64,000 nt of DNA from Blastomyces gilchristii SLH14081 (GCF_000003855.2 NW_003101682.1:6909361-6973360), one strand, 5' to 3'. Positions 10,133 through 22,568 are shown, counted from the stretch's first letter. Numbers and translations: made by a program. Notes: a model not told the origin generated them from the letters alone.

Positions 10133-10859
10133 ATAATTAAAATTATATGAATTATAATCTGTGTTCAGAAAAGTAATGATATTTAGTAACATTCTCTGTT
10201 GAATTTTCAACAAATGAGTACTATGTTATGATATTATGTAAGTGAGAAGTGATTTCATGATCTCATTTAATGCCATTCTCAATAATGAGATCAGAATGAA
10301 AATGTGACTAAGAATTCAAACATATTCTTTATTCAGAACTAGATTTTTATTTGAAAAGTGAATCTGAGATCTTTAATATTTGAAATAACGTGATTTGAGA
10401 TCAATGTGATGAACACAAACCATGATCAGAAGTAATGCTTTTAGACAACATGACAACTGTAAAGTTTGATCCTGGTCTCAGACACGGTCACACGGTCAGT
10501 CTATCTCTTACACTATAAAAACATTCATTATCTTCTTATTAAGAAATAATTATTCACATATCATCTTCTCATTAGAAATGATTATTTATCAAGAGATATT
10601 CAAACAAATAACAACATGTAAAAAATAGAGAAATAGTCAAACAGTTAAGCAGATACTGAGTTCTTAAATAGAAGCTTGCTTACCAGTCACTCTGATCTCA
10701 TAACAAGATTTTACAAAGAGAATAAAATCTTATTAGAGAATATCAGTGAAAGATCTGAGAGTTCTGACACTCAGATATATGAGAATATGATTACACTTCT
10801 TCAGATTTCACAGATATCACATTTTTAATAATTGATATAATCATGTCTAATGATAATAT

Positions 10860-11645
10860 GAAACTCTCAAATGTGAGTATAAATATAATGCCACAGTGGC
10901 TCTGAGTAATGTTGAAATTACAACAGTAATAGATAGCAGACATGCATGCAACTTAACAACTTCAATACAAAGAGATTCAATGATTAACTCATGCAATTTC
11001 AACACCTATAGAATTGAATATAAAAGCACTGAAAGAACACTTAGATGCTTCTACATATTTCAATACTTTCAATCTCACTCTCTACTCATCATGAAGAATG
11101 GAAATGCTCATGAAACTGAGTATAGATAAAGATTTCATCACTTTATTAACTAATCAAAGTTTATATATTAATGAATGATTGAAGAATCATGTGAAACAGA
11201 AGTTTCATTCATGAATAAAAGCATGCAAATCAGTGTTGTGAATGCCTGATAATATCATGAAATATCTTGATGTTCTGTTTCAAGACACTGTTATACAATA
11301 GAAAGTATTAGATTGATTACAGAGTGTCTGACAGAGAAACACTTCTCTCACAATATTTATCCCTGATTTCAATATCAAGATTCTAGAAGCAGATAGTCAA
11401 TCTTGAGAGAATTAAATAAAGATTAGCATGCTCAAGAAGATATTAACTTTTGAACTCTTACAGACTCTTATAAGTATAAATAAAGACTCAACTTATGAAG
11501 GCTTCTGCACACAGCTTTGAACATTGAATAATTATCTTATCAAGCTCAAGAGTATACAGAACAGTGATAGAAGATATTACATCTCAGTCACTTATACACC
11601 TGCACTGAAGAATAACAATGATGCAGATATCATGAACTGAATAGA
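10860..11645 (+). pseudogene. gypsy1-A gag remnant
   Basis: Capsid-type gag of the chromovirus. Readable pieces include ISMLKKILTFELLQTLISI and TYEGFCTQL, which recur in gypsy1-B (24610-24700) and gypsy1-C. Scattered TGA/TAG codons interrupt it. The small open frame at 10896-11129 is in a different frame from the conserved reading and is probably fortuitous. Confidence 0.7.
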
Positions 11646-12009
11646 TTCAAATACTTATATATAAGTAAGAGTTTCTGCCATTTGAACAGACTTCTGAGTC
11701 TCTGAAATCACTTCTGAAGAAGTTGCTGATTAATATCAATGTGAAGTATGCATTAACTGTAACTGATCAGAACATATTGCTTTCAACTGCTAATCAATCT
11801 ATGTGTCTTCATACTTGAGAGAAAGATCAGTGTCTTCTTATTCAAAGAATGAATCAGCATCTGTTCACATCAATCACATTATCTTAGAGAAAGATTCAGA
11901 GAATAACTATGAGAATGTCTCAGTGAAACAGGAAAAAGATTAGCTTCTGTTCAAATTCACAAACAGAAGCTTGAAGAGGTCAGACAACAATAATTTGAAG
12001 AGAAGATAA

Positions 12010-13257
12010 CAATGAATATAATTCTTGTATCTACTGTGATTGATAACATGTATAATATAAAAGCCATAGTAGACAGCAGTCTATGCTACTATACAATGAT
12101 AAAATCTTCAGTTGTAAGATGTTATAACCTTCAGTGTATCTCTTTATCTAAAATTTAACTTCTTGCAGAATTTGATAATCTGAAAGATGTTTGTACTCAT
12201 TACATGATGAAGTTGATCATAGATGTGAGAGAATATCAACATGAAGATATCTACATATATGAAGTTGATAATCTTGATTACAATCTTATATTAGAACTTG
12301 TCTGACTATCTGAACAAGATATCTTGTTGAATACTTGAAACAGAAGCTTGATATTCTCTAACAATGATAGAGTTCACAAAGATGACATTCACAAGATCAT
12401 GAACCTGACACAGATCTCTGTCAACACATATGAAATACTCTGAAAAAGAAGTCATCATCAAAATCACTGACAGAGTTGCTGATAAGTTCACTGATAGCAG
12501 AATCATATATCAATCTATTTCATCAGTCTGATCAATATTAAAAAGACTCTAGAAAAGTTATCTCATGTTACAATAACAGATTCTTGTATAAAACTTTCTC
12601 AATAATATCATGAATATCTAGATGTTTTTTGATAAGATAATATTATGAACATATCTCTCTTACAAGATTCTGAAGTGAATCACAGTATTAAGTTAGAGAA
12701 AAAGAATGATAAGAACTTCAAATCATTATAAGACTCTCTTTATAACATGTTCTGAGATGAACTTCTTCTTCTTTGAAAGACACTTAATAATCTGTTGAAT
12801 AAAGAATTCATACATATTAGCAACTCTTCTACTGCAGCCTCTATTCTCTTTGCAAAGAAACCAGGTGAAGAACTCTGATTCTGTGTAAACTACTGAGATA
12901 TGAACAGATTGATAAAGAAAGATTGATATTTCTTATCTCTTATCAATGAAACTCTAGCACAGATTGAGTGAGCTTAATAATTTATAAAACTAGATATCAT
13001 CACTACATCTCATAAGATTTGTATCACTGAAGAAGATGAATGACTTACAGTATTTCAAACATGTTATAATCTCTTTGAATAAATAGTCACACTCTTTGAA
13101 CTGACTAACACTCTCAGTACATTTCAGAAGTATATCAACTAAGCACTTTGAGATTTTCTTGATAAGTTTGTATCTGCTTATCTGAATGACATTCTCATCT
13201 TCATCAATGAATTCAGAAAAGAATACTAAGAATATGTATGAAAGATATTATAACAGC
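12010..13257 (+). pseudogene. gypsy1-A protease and reverse transcriptase, first part
   Basis: Protease starts at ATG 12010 (MNIILVSTVID); the catalytic D-S-G region is decayed here to VDSSLCYY. RT follows from about 12770, with FCVNY, then YLNDILIF near 13180 (D-D of the YxDD box mutated to N-D). The frame is cut at 13257 by MITE M1. Stops are common and this copy is more mutated than gypsy1-B. Confidence 0.8.
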
Positions 13258-13763
13258 TAGACTAGTCACTGAGATCATGAATTTCATGTTTGATCTCATT
13301 TAGTCTGATTCAATACATTTCTTGGCGTGAATCCCACTGGGACTGGCTATCAAAAAAACATGTAAAGTGACTATATATCAGATCTTAAAATGAAACCATG
13401 ACTTGAAAAAAATGAGAAAGTGGTCTCATTTGGTCCCATTTAGTCTCATTCTTGGCATAAAGTTACTATTTTTAGACATTTTAAGGTTTTTTTTATACTA
13501 TTTTTAATTTTTTAAAAAGTAACACTTTTTGGTAATGCTCAAATGAGATTTAAAGTCATTTAAAGAAATAAAAATAATTTAAATTGAGAAGTGGAAATCA
13601 TGATCTCATTTGGAAAATGTGATAAGAGTAGACAGTAAGTCTCACTGAGACAGTATGAGACTACTATCTAATGTTAAAACCGTGTAATGGGATCAGTCGA
13701 ATTGGTAATGAGACTATCAAAAAATCTGGTTCTAGTCTCAGACGCGGTCACACAGTCAGTCTA
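13258..13763. mobile_element. hAT MITE M1, complete, 506 bp
   Basis: Begins TAGACTAGTCACTGAGATC and ends CGGTCACACAGTCAGTCTA, giving short imperfect terminal inverted repeats of the TAGACTGRC type. The 8-bp duplication ATAACAGC is at 13250-13257 and 13764-13771; gypsy1-B has a single such site (ATAATGAC) at the equivalent position, so the empty site is visible. Both ends match hAT-M3, and it contains one 13-bp motif pair (13517-13538). No coding capacity, so it must depend on a transposase in trans. Confidence 0.95.
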
Positions 13764-16136
13764 ATAACAGCTATAAGAAGCAGAACTACTGATAGATATT
13801 AATAAGTGTGATTTTAAAGTCAAGAGTACTAAGTATCTGGGTTTTATTATAGAAGCTGATAAGAGAATTTGAATGAATTCTGAGAAAGTCTTCATCATTC
13901 TTGAATAAGAAGCTTTATATACTGTGAAAGATGTACAAAGCTTTATCAGATTTACTAACTTCTATCAGTGATTTATACAAAACTTCTCAGATATTGTAAG
14001 ATTACTTACAGATCTCACTAAGAAAGACTCAGTATTTTAATAGTTAGCAGACACTGAAGCTGCATTTACACAGATGAAGAAGATATTTATTAATATCTCT
14101 CTACTGATAACATTTGATTCTGATCATAAGACAGTTATTGAAGCTGATTTCTCTGACTATATAACAGAAGAAGTGATATTATAATATAATAATGAAGATG
14201 TTCTATAATCATGTATCTTCATATCTAAGAAACTGAGTCTCACTGAATACAATTATAAGATCTATGATAAGAAACTTCTCACAATTGTATACTGTTTAGA
14301 AGAATAAGACTCTGAACTCTGAAGTATCTCTGAATTTGAGATAGTCACAGATTATAAGAATTTTAAATACTTCACAACTATCTATAAACTTATTAAATGA
14401 TACATATAATGATCTGAGTTTCTAAGCTACTTTCATTTTATAATACACTATCATTCTGACAGTCAGAACTTAATGACAGATGCTCTCTTATAATAAGAGT
14501 AAGATATATTATCTGATATAATAGATACTCACTGAATGAACTGAGAGTACTGACTCTTAAATCTGAAGATACTAGTTAATTAAGATGAAACAGCTCACAG
14601 CATTATATATACTTCTTCAATTAAAACTGATATTGATATCTTCACTTTTTCTACACTGAATGAACTGTGATATACAGCAGCTCAGACTGATGAACTTCTT
14701 CAGACTTTCACTGAAGCAGTATATCAAGAAGCACTCTGATTCTTCTCAGAACTATGTATAAGAACTAATATCTCAGAATGTTCAATTGATGATAATAATA
14801 CTCTACAATTCTATGAACAATGCTGAGTCTCTTACTTCAAATTCTTACATACTTAGATAATGCAAGAGATGCATGATTTATATATAACTGATTATTCAGA
14901 TTATGAATAACTGTATAAAATAATCTTCTGAGAATTCTACTGATCTGAGATATTAAACAGTATTAGATACTTCATCTGAAACTGTAATTACTGTTCTTCT
15001 ATTATTTTATAAAAGAACTGTAGAAAAAATCTACTGAAGTCACTTAATATCTCTGATAGAATCTAATGACATGTAGTAATTAACTTTGCTATTAATCTAT
15101 CTAAGAGTAAGAGTTGTAGAAATATTCTGATTATCATTGACTAACTAAGTAAGAGTGTAATATTAAAATCTTATAAAAAGATAAATACTGAACAAGTCAC
15201 TGAAGCCTTCTTACAGAGTTCATTCTATTAAATATATGAGTTACTGAGATTAATAGTATCAGATCAGAGTTATTAATTTATAAGTACTCTCTGAATAAGA
15301 ATCTGTTAAATTCTCAAGATTACACACTATCTATTAACTATCTATCATCTCAAGACTGATAATATATCAGAACAGATAATTCAGACTGTAAAGAATTATC
15401 TTCATAAGTTCTGTAAATTACTTATAAGATGATTAATATAATCTGCTTCTACACACAGAGATCACTACTAATAAATAAGATACTGTTTTTAACAGATATA
15501 AGTCTGTTCTTTCTTATGCATAGTTATTACATGAAAGTGTTGAATCTTCTAGAGATTATACAGTTCACACTGAACTCTCACAGTTTAATTCAGATCACTG
15601 ATAATATAGTAATAAAGCTTCAAGATATCTGTGATTAAGCAGAGATCTTCATGATAACTGTGAAATAAGATTAAGAGAATTAAATTAATATTGACTGAGA
15701 TCTTACAGAATAATATAAGATAGAAGATCTGATATAATTGAATTTTAAAAACATATGAATCACATGTTCATCTTGTACACTAGATTATTATTATATCAGA
15801 TATAGAGTGATAGAAGTTCTAGATAGCTATAACTATTATCTGAATATATTATAAGAGATTTATAATGTATTCTATACAAGCTTACTCTGTCACACTGTCA
15901 CTGATCTATTTTCTTCTCAGCTGACTTCTGACTGACAGTTATCAGACATCATAGAAGAAGATAATAAGCTTGAGTGAGAGATTGAGTATATTCTTCATGA
16001 GAGATTTTGCAGCTGTGATCAGTAATATCTTATGAAATGAGTTGGCTATAATCAACTGATCTGAACTCTGAGTTCTGTGTTATCTGAAACAGCAGCTCTT
16101 GACTGATAAGAACTGCTTCTGAAAAGAGAGGGCTAA
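13764..16136 (+). pseudogene. gypsy1-A RT end, RNase H, integrase and chromodomain
   Basis: Continues the polyprotein after MITE M1. RNase H reads VIEADFSDY near 14140, then [19 protein letters not shown]. Integrase is at about 14850-15700. The C-terminal chromodomain at about 15970-16110 shows LHERF, then YLMK, stop, VGYNQL, stop, TLSS, where QYLVKWxGY...W is usual. Chromodomain integrases can steer insertion to H3K9-methylated chromatin (known for chromoviruses). The frame is interrupted by many TAA/TAG/TGA. Confidence 0.8.
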
Positions 16137-16468
16137 TGTGGCAGGCTGTACCTGATCAATTATATAGACTATTCTGTTACACTTCACAGATTTCAATCAC
16201 TTCATTCTTAATCACTGATTCTCGGCCGCCATGAACATGTATGCTCTGATTCTCAGTCATTCTCAATCACCAATTCTCAGCTGCTATGAACATGTGTATA
16301 TTCTTCCGCCCCGAAGCTTCACTGCATACATCATCACATATGCATATAAATATTCATCTCAATCACTGATTTTCACACTTTCTCTTTCTTTCCTTCTCTA
16401 ATGTTTTTATCTTTGTTATATAAGACCTATCAATATTATATTGATCTATTCAGCATAGGCCTCTTACA
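16137..16468 (+). repeat. gypsy1-A 3' LTR
   Basis: 332 bp, TGTGGCAGGCTG to GGCCTCTTACA. It is more mutated than the 5' LTR in the CpG-rich middle (16220-16300). Followed by the duplicated TTTTT and the right half of MITE M2. Confidence 0.93.
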
Positions 16469-16731
16469 TTTTTAATTTTTTAAAAAGTAACACTTTTTGA
16501 TAATACTCAAATGAGATTTAAAGTCATCTAAAGCAATAAAAATAATTTAAATTGAGAAGTGAAAATCATGATCTCATTTGGAAAATGTGACAAGAGTAGA
16601 CAGTAAGTCTCACTGAGACAGTTTGAAACTACTATCTAATATTACAACTGTGTAATGAGATCAGTCAAATTGATAATGAAACTATTAAATATTCTGATTC
16701 TAATCTCAGACATGGTTACATAATCAGTCTA
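16469..16731. mobile_element. hAT MITE M2, right half
   Basis: Continues exactly where 4411 left off when compared with the intact MITE at 13258-13763, and ends TAATCAGTCTA. TGTAAGAC at 16732-16739 matches 4156-4163, proving the two halves are one element. 16740-17010 is gypsy2-I gag sequence. Confidence 0.92.
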
Positions 16732-17010
16732 TGTAAGACTGATCAGTGATCTACTCTTTATAAGTCTGTAACTCTTACAGTGATCTGTAAGCAGTGAATA
16801 AGAGTTATCAGTTTCTTCGAAGTTAAGAACTTAAAGTCTTACTCAATGAGCTTGTTCTATATATCTTTATTCAGTCTCTTTATAAACATCATTATTCAGG
16901 TCTTATTTCAGAGCTCTGTTTTCACAGATCTCAATTCACATCACAATTTTATAAAGTACTATGAGTAGTCTTTATCAGATTTCTCATCTCTTTTTCTAAT
17001 ATTAATGATT

Positions 17011-17278
17011 TGTCAGAAACAAGAGGTTATACACTACTGAACGCCATCAACATCGTATTACTACAATATTTCTCATTATCATCAGCTTACTACAATGCTT
17101 GTCTAATACTCGCTTATACTAGCTCTCTTGACTCGCATATATATTTTACTATAAATAGCTCTATCTTTTGTATGAAATAGATAGATTAGATAGTGTACAG
17201 ATAATATAACAAGCAGATCTTGATACATATAAGATTCATATGTCTTCAACATATTCATCCGTGACACTCATTTTAACA
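17011..17278 (+). repeat. copia 5' LTR
   Basis: TGTCAGAAACAAGAGG to CATTTTAACA. Compared with the 3' LTR most differences are transitions, for example GACGC against GACACA-type changes, as expected for RIP-like decay rather than plain ageing. Confidence 0.93.
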
Positions 17279-17299
17279 GTTATGAGCTCAGTAAGCAGC

Positions 17300-20200
17300 A
17301 TCTGAAGAGAAGTGCAATACATCAATTTCAATTCTCATTCAAATTTGACAATAATTATTTGAAATGAGATAATTGATCCTCATTCATATACAGTTCAAAA
17401 TACTCAACTGATATGACAGACAAGACAATGTCTAGTGCAACTGTACACCTTAGTGTTTCTGAAGATTAGAAGCTTTGATACAAGCATATACAAGAATATG
17501 CAAAGGACAAGAAGGTATCAGACTTCATCAATCTTGACAAACCTGATATCTTCTCTGAACTAGAAGAACCCCTGGAACCTGAGTATTCAGAAGAAGCTAC
17601 CGCGGAGGCCAAGATAGTATATGACATCAAGATCACTGTGTGAAAAATCAAATATATGAAATATGAGAAATTAAATAAAGGTATGACAAAGATATGAGAT
17701 GTCATATAAAGAACAGTGAATGTCACAGAGCTATGACATGTACACAGTGAGAATGATAATGTGAAGAAGATTATTCATTCATTAAGAGATCAACTCTCAC
17801 TCACAATCACAGACTATTAAGATAATGTGAGAATCTGATATCATGATCTCTGCAAAGCACTGAAAAACAGAGGTATAGAGAAGTGATTAAATGACTGATC
17901 ACACATCAAAGATGATATCAAAGAGGCAGATATAGCTGAACAGTTCAACTTGAAGAAAGACTTCTTAAATGCAAATCTAGCTATTGATGCAGGTTATGTA
18001 CAAGCATGAGCAAAGAATGTCTGACATGATAAAGATGTCATATCTTTGATAGAGTTAGTTAAGAACTTCAAGAAAAGATATAGAGAAATGAGTATTCTCA
18101 AAGAAGATAAACCTATGAACTTTGCTACTCTTAATGAAAGATCTCAGCAATTATCACCAGTGACATTCAAAAACTGCATCTGCAGAGCCTGTCATCAATA
18201 CACTCAGTGCTACTATCTCAATTCAACAAGGAAGCCACCTGAATGAAAGAAAAATGAAGAGAAGAGAACTCAGATCAATCAAGCTCTTAAAAATCAAGAA
18301 TTGAAGAGACATGTTGATCATGCGATATCTAGAGATTCATCCATGAATACAGATATAGTAGATGTCAATAAAGCAGTTCTAGAAGGAATGATTCTGAAGC
18401 AATCAGTTTCTCAATCTATTAATCATCAATCTATCAATCAGCAGATCTGAAAAATATCAATAAACTCTTCAAATTCACACTTCTACCTTCAAAACTCCTG
18501 GATCTTTGATACTGATGCAGAACAGCATATAAGTAATAATCAAACACATTTTCTATTCTTTACACCTGCGAATGAGAATGCGGAAGTCTATACAGACAAT
18601 TTCAGCACTAAAGTTGAAGATTATGAAACTGTTAGAACTATCATGATAAATGAAGCAGAAAAGCAGTTCAATATCAATCTCATCAATGCAGCTTATATAC
18701 TGAATTTTCATACAAATATCATCACATGAAAACCATGTTTTTATATAGAAGGCATCTATTATGATGAAAAAGACTTCAGATTGAGAAAACACACAGATAA
18801 TACAATCTTTGTATACATTGAAGTATTTGAAGAGTTGCTAGTTACAGAATATAATAGTGAAACAGCTGTTTTCTCAACTATCTCAGAAAAATCTACTACT
18901 GAAGCTAATGCAGCTATCACATTACACACATCTAACATCACTATATCTGAAAAAATGATATCTTCAAATTCTTCAACTTCTACAAATCATTCTTTCAACC
19001 TGTCAATACACACAAAATCTTCTCAAAAACCTAAGATCTCTATAGCTACTCAGTCTACATGACATAAGAGATTAGAACATTTATTGAAAATTATCATTCA
19101 AAAACTTGTAAATGATGCAACTGATGTTCAAATTATCAATCTAGAAGATACTGCAGATGAGCTTATCACTGAGCTTTGCAAACCCTGTCATCTATCTAAT
19201 GTAAAAAATCAAATATCTAGACATTCTCATGTTAGATCTCCAATATCATTTGAATGCCTACATGTGAATATCACACATGGCCCTACACAGTGCTATAATG
19301 ATGAGTATTATCTCATACATTTCATGTGTGATTATCTATGTTTCCATATAGCTATAACAGCTATCTGAAAATCAGAAATCTGAAAAGCTCTTAGACAAGC
19401 TATCAATTGAATTAAATGTCAATTCAACTGTACTATAAAGATTATTTGTATTGACAATGATACTGCAGTCAAGAAAGCAGATGAATTCACAAATTGAGTG
19501 AATGATGAAGGTCTAGAGGTGAAGTATTCTTCAGAGTATATTCATGAGTAAAATGATGCAGCAGAGTGAGCAGAAGCAATATTAATAACAAAGACAAGAA
19601 CTCTATGAATAGAATTCCTTCTGTCACAATCACTTTTCCCTGAGATTGTACTTACTGCCATCTACCTAGTGAATTGAACCTCTACTAGAATCCTAGATTG
19701 AAAGTCATCTCTATAAGTATTGAAAGAATTTCTACAGATTAAATCACACTTCTGCACTCATCTTTGAATCTATGAATACCGCATCTATGCAAAGATATTG
19801 AATGAAGTTCTTAATAGAAATCACTCTCAGAAGCTAGATCTCTGAGCATATATTAAATATCTAGTTGAATATGATTCTATAAACATCTATCAAATTTGAA
19901 TTCCACACTTAGAACAGGTGATAAGAGCAAGAGATGTGATGTTTGATGAGAATAAGAAATTCAACTCTGAAGATCTCTACATTGAAAGACAACTTAGAGA
20001 TTGAGTATCTGAGAAGGTAAAGCTTCTACATATGAAAGTTCAAGAATCATCAATGACTTCTATCAATCAATTGAAAGAGATTATAGATGCAGATATTGAT
20101 GTTTTCCATTCTGAAGAAAATGCTCAAAGCTCTGAAAAAATAGAGGAGGAAAATAATGAGTATAAACACTATAATGTTTCAATCCTTTCTACATCAGATT

Positions 20201-22141
20201 CAATGCCAGAGTCAACAGGTTCTGATGTTGATATTAATACTCATTCAGCTGTGATAGATAATTGAACACAGAACATTGCATCTAGAGCTCATGATATCAG
20301 TGCTGACTTTGATGAAGCAAATATCATTGATGACTGCAGAACCTGAAAACACAGAGCTGCTCACCTTATAGCAGTTTGAAATGTCAAAAACAATCTGTTT
20401 TGAATAATCAATGAGACATTCTCTCAATCACACTCAGACTTCTACAAGTCTCAATATTTATTTCCAAATACTGTTTTCACAGTTATCAACAATACAGCAT
20501 TTATAATGACTTCAAGAATTCATATATCTCAACAGCCAGATCCACTGAACCACTGAGCATATGTTGAAAAACACCCACATTACAAAGAATTTGAGAATGC
20601 TGTCAAGCAGGAATGAGATAGTATATCTCTACAGAATACATATGAAATTACTAGCAGATTACAGAGAGATGTCTCAGTTATCTCTCTATAATAAGTATTC
20701 ATCTACAAATTCGATGATGAAGGTTTTCTTTTGAAATACAAAGCTCACATCTGTATACACAGAGATCTTCAACCAATCACAGATCTCACTACAAAAGCTC
20801 ACACACTAGCTGCCAGAGATCTCTGAATCTTATTAGCTTTAACAGCAGCATTTGATCTAGATGTGGAACAGCTAGATGAAATCAATGCCTTCATTAATAG
20901 TGATATTGATGAGCTAGTATATATAGAACTATCTGATGAATGATAAAAGTTGAAGAAGATGCAAAATTTGAAGTGTATAAATTATATACTAAAACTTCTA
21001 TAAGCACTATATGAATTATGCAGATCACTTCTTCTCTGGTTAAAAGAACTATCTTCAACATTGAGAACACTAAACTTCATCTCTATATCAGAGAATTGAT
21101 GTCTCTTCTCTAATAATTGATTAATCATCTTCTTCTATGTGAATGATATTGTCATTCTATTATGAAAAGAAGATTTGAAAGAAAGAGATCAACTAATCAA
21201 AGATCTTAAAAACACCTACAAGATCTGACAGATGAGAGATTTGAAATGATTCCTCAACATGTGAATAATACGCGATCGCCTCAACTTGAAGCTCTGGCTA
21301 TGTCAGAATGCCTATATTGATAAGATAGTTAATACATATCATCTCACACACATCTGCAAGGCATATACCTCACTAACTGATGCATCATTAGAGCCTTTTA
21401 ACAAGTCAGTCATATTCACAAAAATCTATCATTATCAACAATATATCAGCTTCTGCATCTACTCAGTGATAATGACTCACTCTGATATCATATATGCAGT
21501 GAGTAAACTAGCTACATTCATGATGAATTCATTGAAACATCACTCATTGAAGATGAATAGAATGATATCTTATCTATATGATATGAAGAATCTCACTATT
21601 CAATATAATGGTAACATTGACAGATCTCTACAACTTGATCTCAAACCTGATATCATCAAAGCTATCAGTGATGCCTCTTTTGCAGATAATCTGAATCACT
21701 GCTCTACACAAGAATATATCTTTAAACTATTTGATGAGACTGTTGATTGGAAATCAAATAGACAGACAATTATAACTACATCTATCACAGAAGCTGAGCT
21801 TGTTGCTATCTCATAAGCTGGTAAGAAGTCTATCTGATGAGATAGGTTCTTTCAACATATTCAATTTGAACCTGGTCACAAGATCTGTATTCAATGTGAT
21901 AACTGTCAAACTGTTAATATTCTTACAAAGAAAGATCTCTGTATAATCATAAAGCTCTGCCATGTTGATATATATGAAAGCTGACTCTGAGAACATGTTC
22001 AATTCAGTAATATTACAGTTAATTGAGTGCCTACAGCTCAGATGCCAGTGGATGACCTCATTAAGACTCTGCCATGCCAGAAACATACGGAATTTATCAA
22101 GATACTAGGCCTAGTTGATATATCAGATATCATCAAGATGT
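17300..22141 (+). pseudogene. copia gag-pol polyprotein remnant
   Basis: One long frame with point stops, nearly all TGA. In order: gag; zinc knuckle around CRACHQYTQCYYLN (18190); protease WIFDTDAEQHISNN (18500), where DTG has become DTD; integrase with LCKPCHLSNVK (19180); RT with INAFINSDIDELVYIELSD (20885) and FYVNDIVIL (21130), where YVDD has become YVND; RNase H DASFADN and DWKSNRQTIITTSITEAELVAIS split around 21670-21813; tail to TAA 22141. This protease-integrase-RT-RNase H order defines Ty1/copia. Largest intact piece is 176 codons (21286-21816). Mutated catalytic residues mean it is inactive. Confidence 0.92.
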
Positions 22142-22207
22142 AAGCAGAATAAATGATCTATCTTGATATAATCTCTACAGATTCATCTACACTCTTTTTA
22201 TTACAGC

Positions 22208-22277
22208 TTCATTTACACTTTTATTTATACTTTCATTTACACTTTCATTTACACTTTCATTTACACTTTCATTTACA
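22208..22277 (+). repeat. 12-bp tandem repeat TTTACACTTTCA before the copia 3' LTR
   Basis: About six head-to-tail units with minor variants (TTTACACTTTTA, TTTATACTTTCA), between the end of the polyprotein and the purine tract. Confidence 0.9.
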
Positions 22278-22300
22278 TGTTACATTCACTGAAGAGGGTG

Positions 22301-22568
22301 TGTCAGGAAAAAGAGGTTATTTACTACTGAACATCATCAACATCATATTACTACAATATTTCTCATCATCATCAGCTTACTACAACACTCATCTAATACT
22401 CGCTTATGCTAGCTCTCTTGACTCACACATATATTTTACTATAAATAGCTCTATTTTTTGTATGAAATAGATAGATTAGATAGTGTACAGATAATATAAC
22501 AAGCAGATCTTAATACATATAAGATTCATATATCTTCAACATATTCATCCGTGACACTCATTCCGACA
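22301..22568 (+). repeat. copia 3' LTR
   Basis: TGTCAGGAAAAAGAGG to CATTCCGACA, 268 bp, followed by TGATT. 22574-23127 resumes gypsy2-I gag, matching 43740-44310 of gypsy2-II. Confidence 0.93.

Larger units (their letters stand above)
4743..10503 (-). mobile_element. hAT-M3: 5.76-kb hAT transposon carrying three gene remnants
   Basis: Termini are TAGACTGGCCGGCGGGACC (left) and the complement of TAGACTGACCGTGTGACC (right). The 8-bp target duplication TCTCTTAC is at 4735-4742 and 10504-10511, exact on both sides, placing the insertion one base before the end of the gypsy1-A 5' LTR. Contents: hAT transposase remnant (minus), lysine-rich unknown gene (minus) and a histone H3-like gene (plus). 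The 506-bp MITEs share both ends and the 13-bp motif, so M3 belongs to the autonomous family that could mobilise them. All genes now carry stops, so this copy is dead. Confidence 0.93.
4412..16468 (+). mobile_element. gypsy1-A: Ty3/gypsy chromovirus with nested hAT insertions
   Basis: LTRs of 332 bp (4412-4742 plus base 10512; 16137-16468) bound an internal region 10513-16136 that carries gag, protease, RT, RNase H, integrase and chromodomain in the Ty3 order. The flanking duplication is TTTTT (4407-4411 and 16469-16473), inside MITE M2. Without the 5761-bp hAT element (4743-10503), the 506-bp MITE (13258-13763) and their 8-bp duplications the element would be about 5.77 kb, like gypsy1-C (5757 bp). 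A purine tract GAAAAGAGAGGGCTAA lies immediately before the 3' LTR. Confidence 0.92.
17011..22568 (+). mobile_element. Ty1/copia retrotransposon, full length, 5558 bp
   Basis: LTRs of 268 bp (17011-17278 and 22301-22568) start TGTCAG and end in ACA; target duplication TGATT is at 17006-17010 and 22569-22573, inside gypsy2-I. The internal region begins GTTATGAGC, a possible primer-binding site, and a purine tract GAAGAGGGTG precedes the 3' LTR. It is the only copia copy in the window. It is less densely mutated than the gypsy elements. Confidence 0.95.

Noticed and set aside
10025..10213. Lysine/asparagine-rich minus-strand protein
   Set aside because: It is the complement of a T-rich low-complexity tract.
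4743..10503. Tc1/mariner classification (TA at the element ends)
   Set aside because: Target duplications are 8 bp in three independent insertions, and the transposase motifs are hAT.
17300..22141. TGA used as a tryptophan codon (alternative genetic code or recoding)
   Set aside because: TAA and TAG also interrupt frames, and conserved Gly, Cys and Asp residues changed by G-to-A at the same time, so mutation explains the TGAs.
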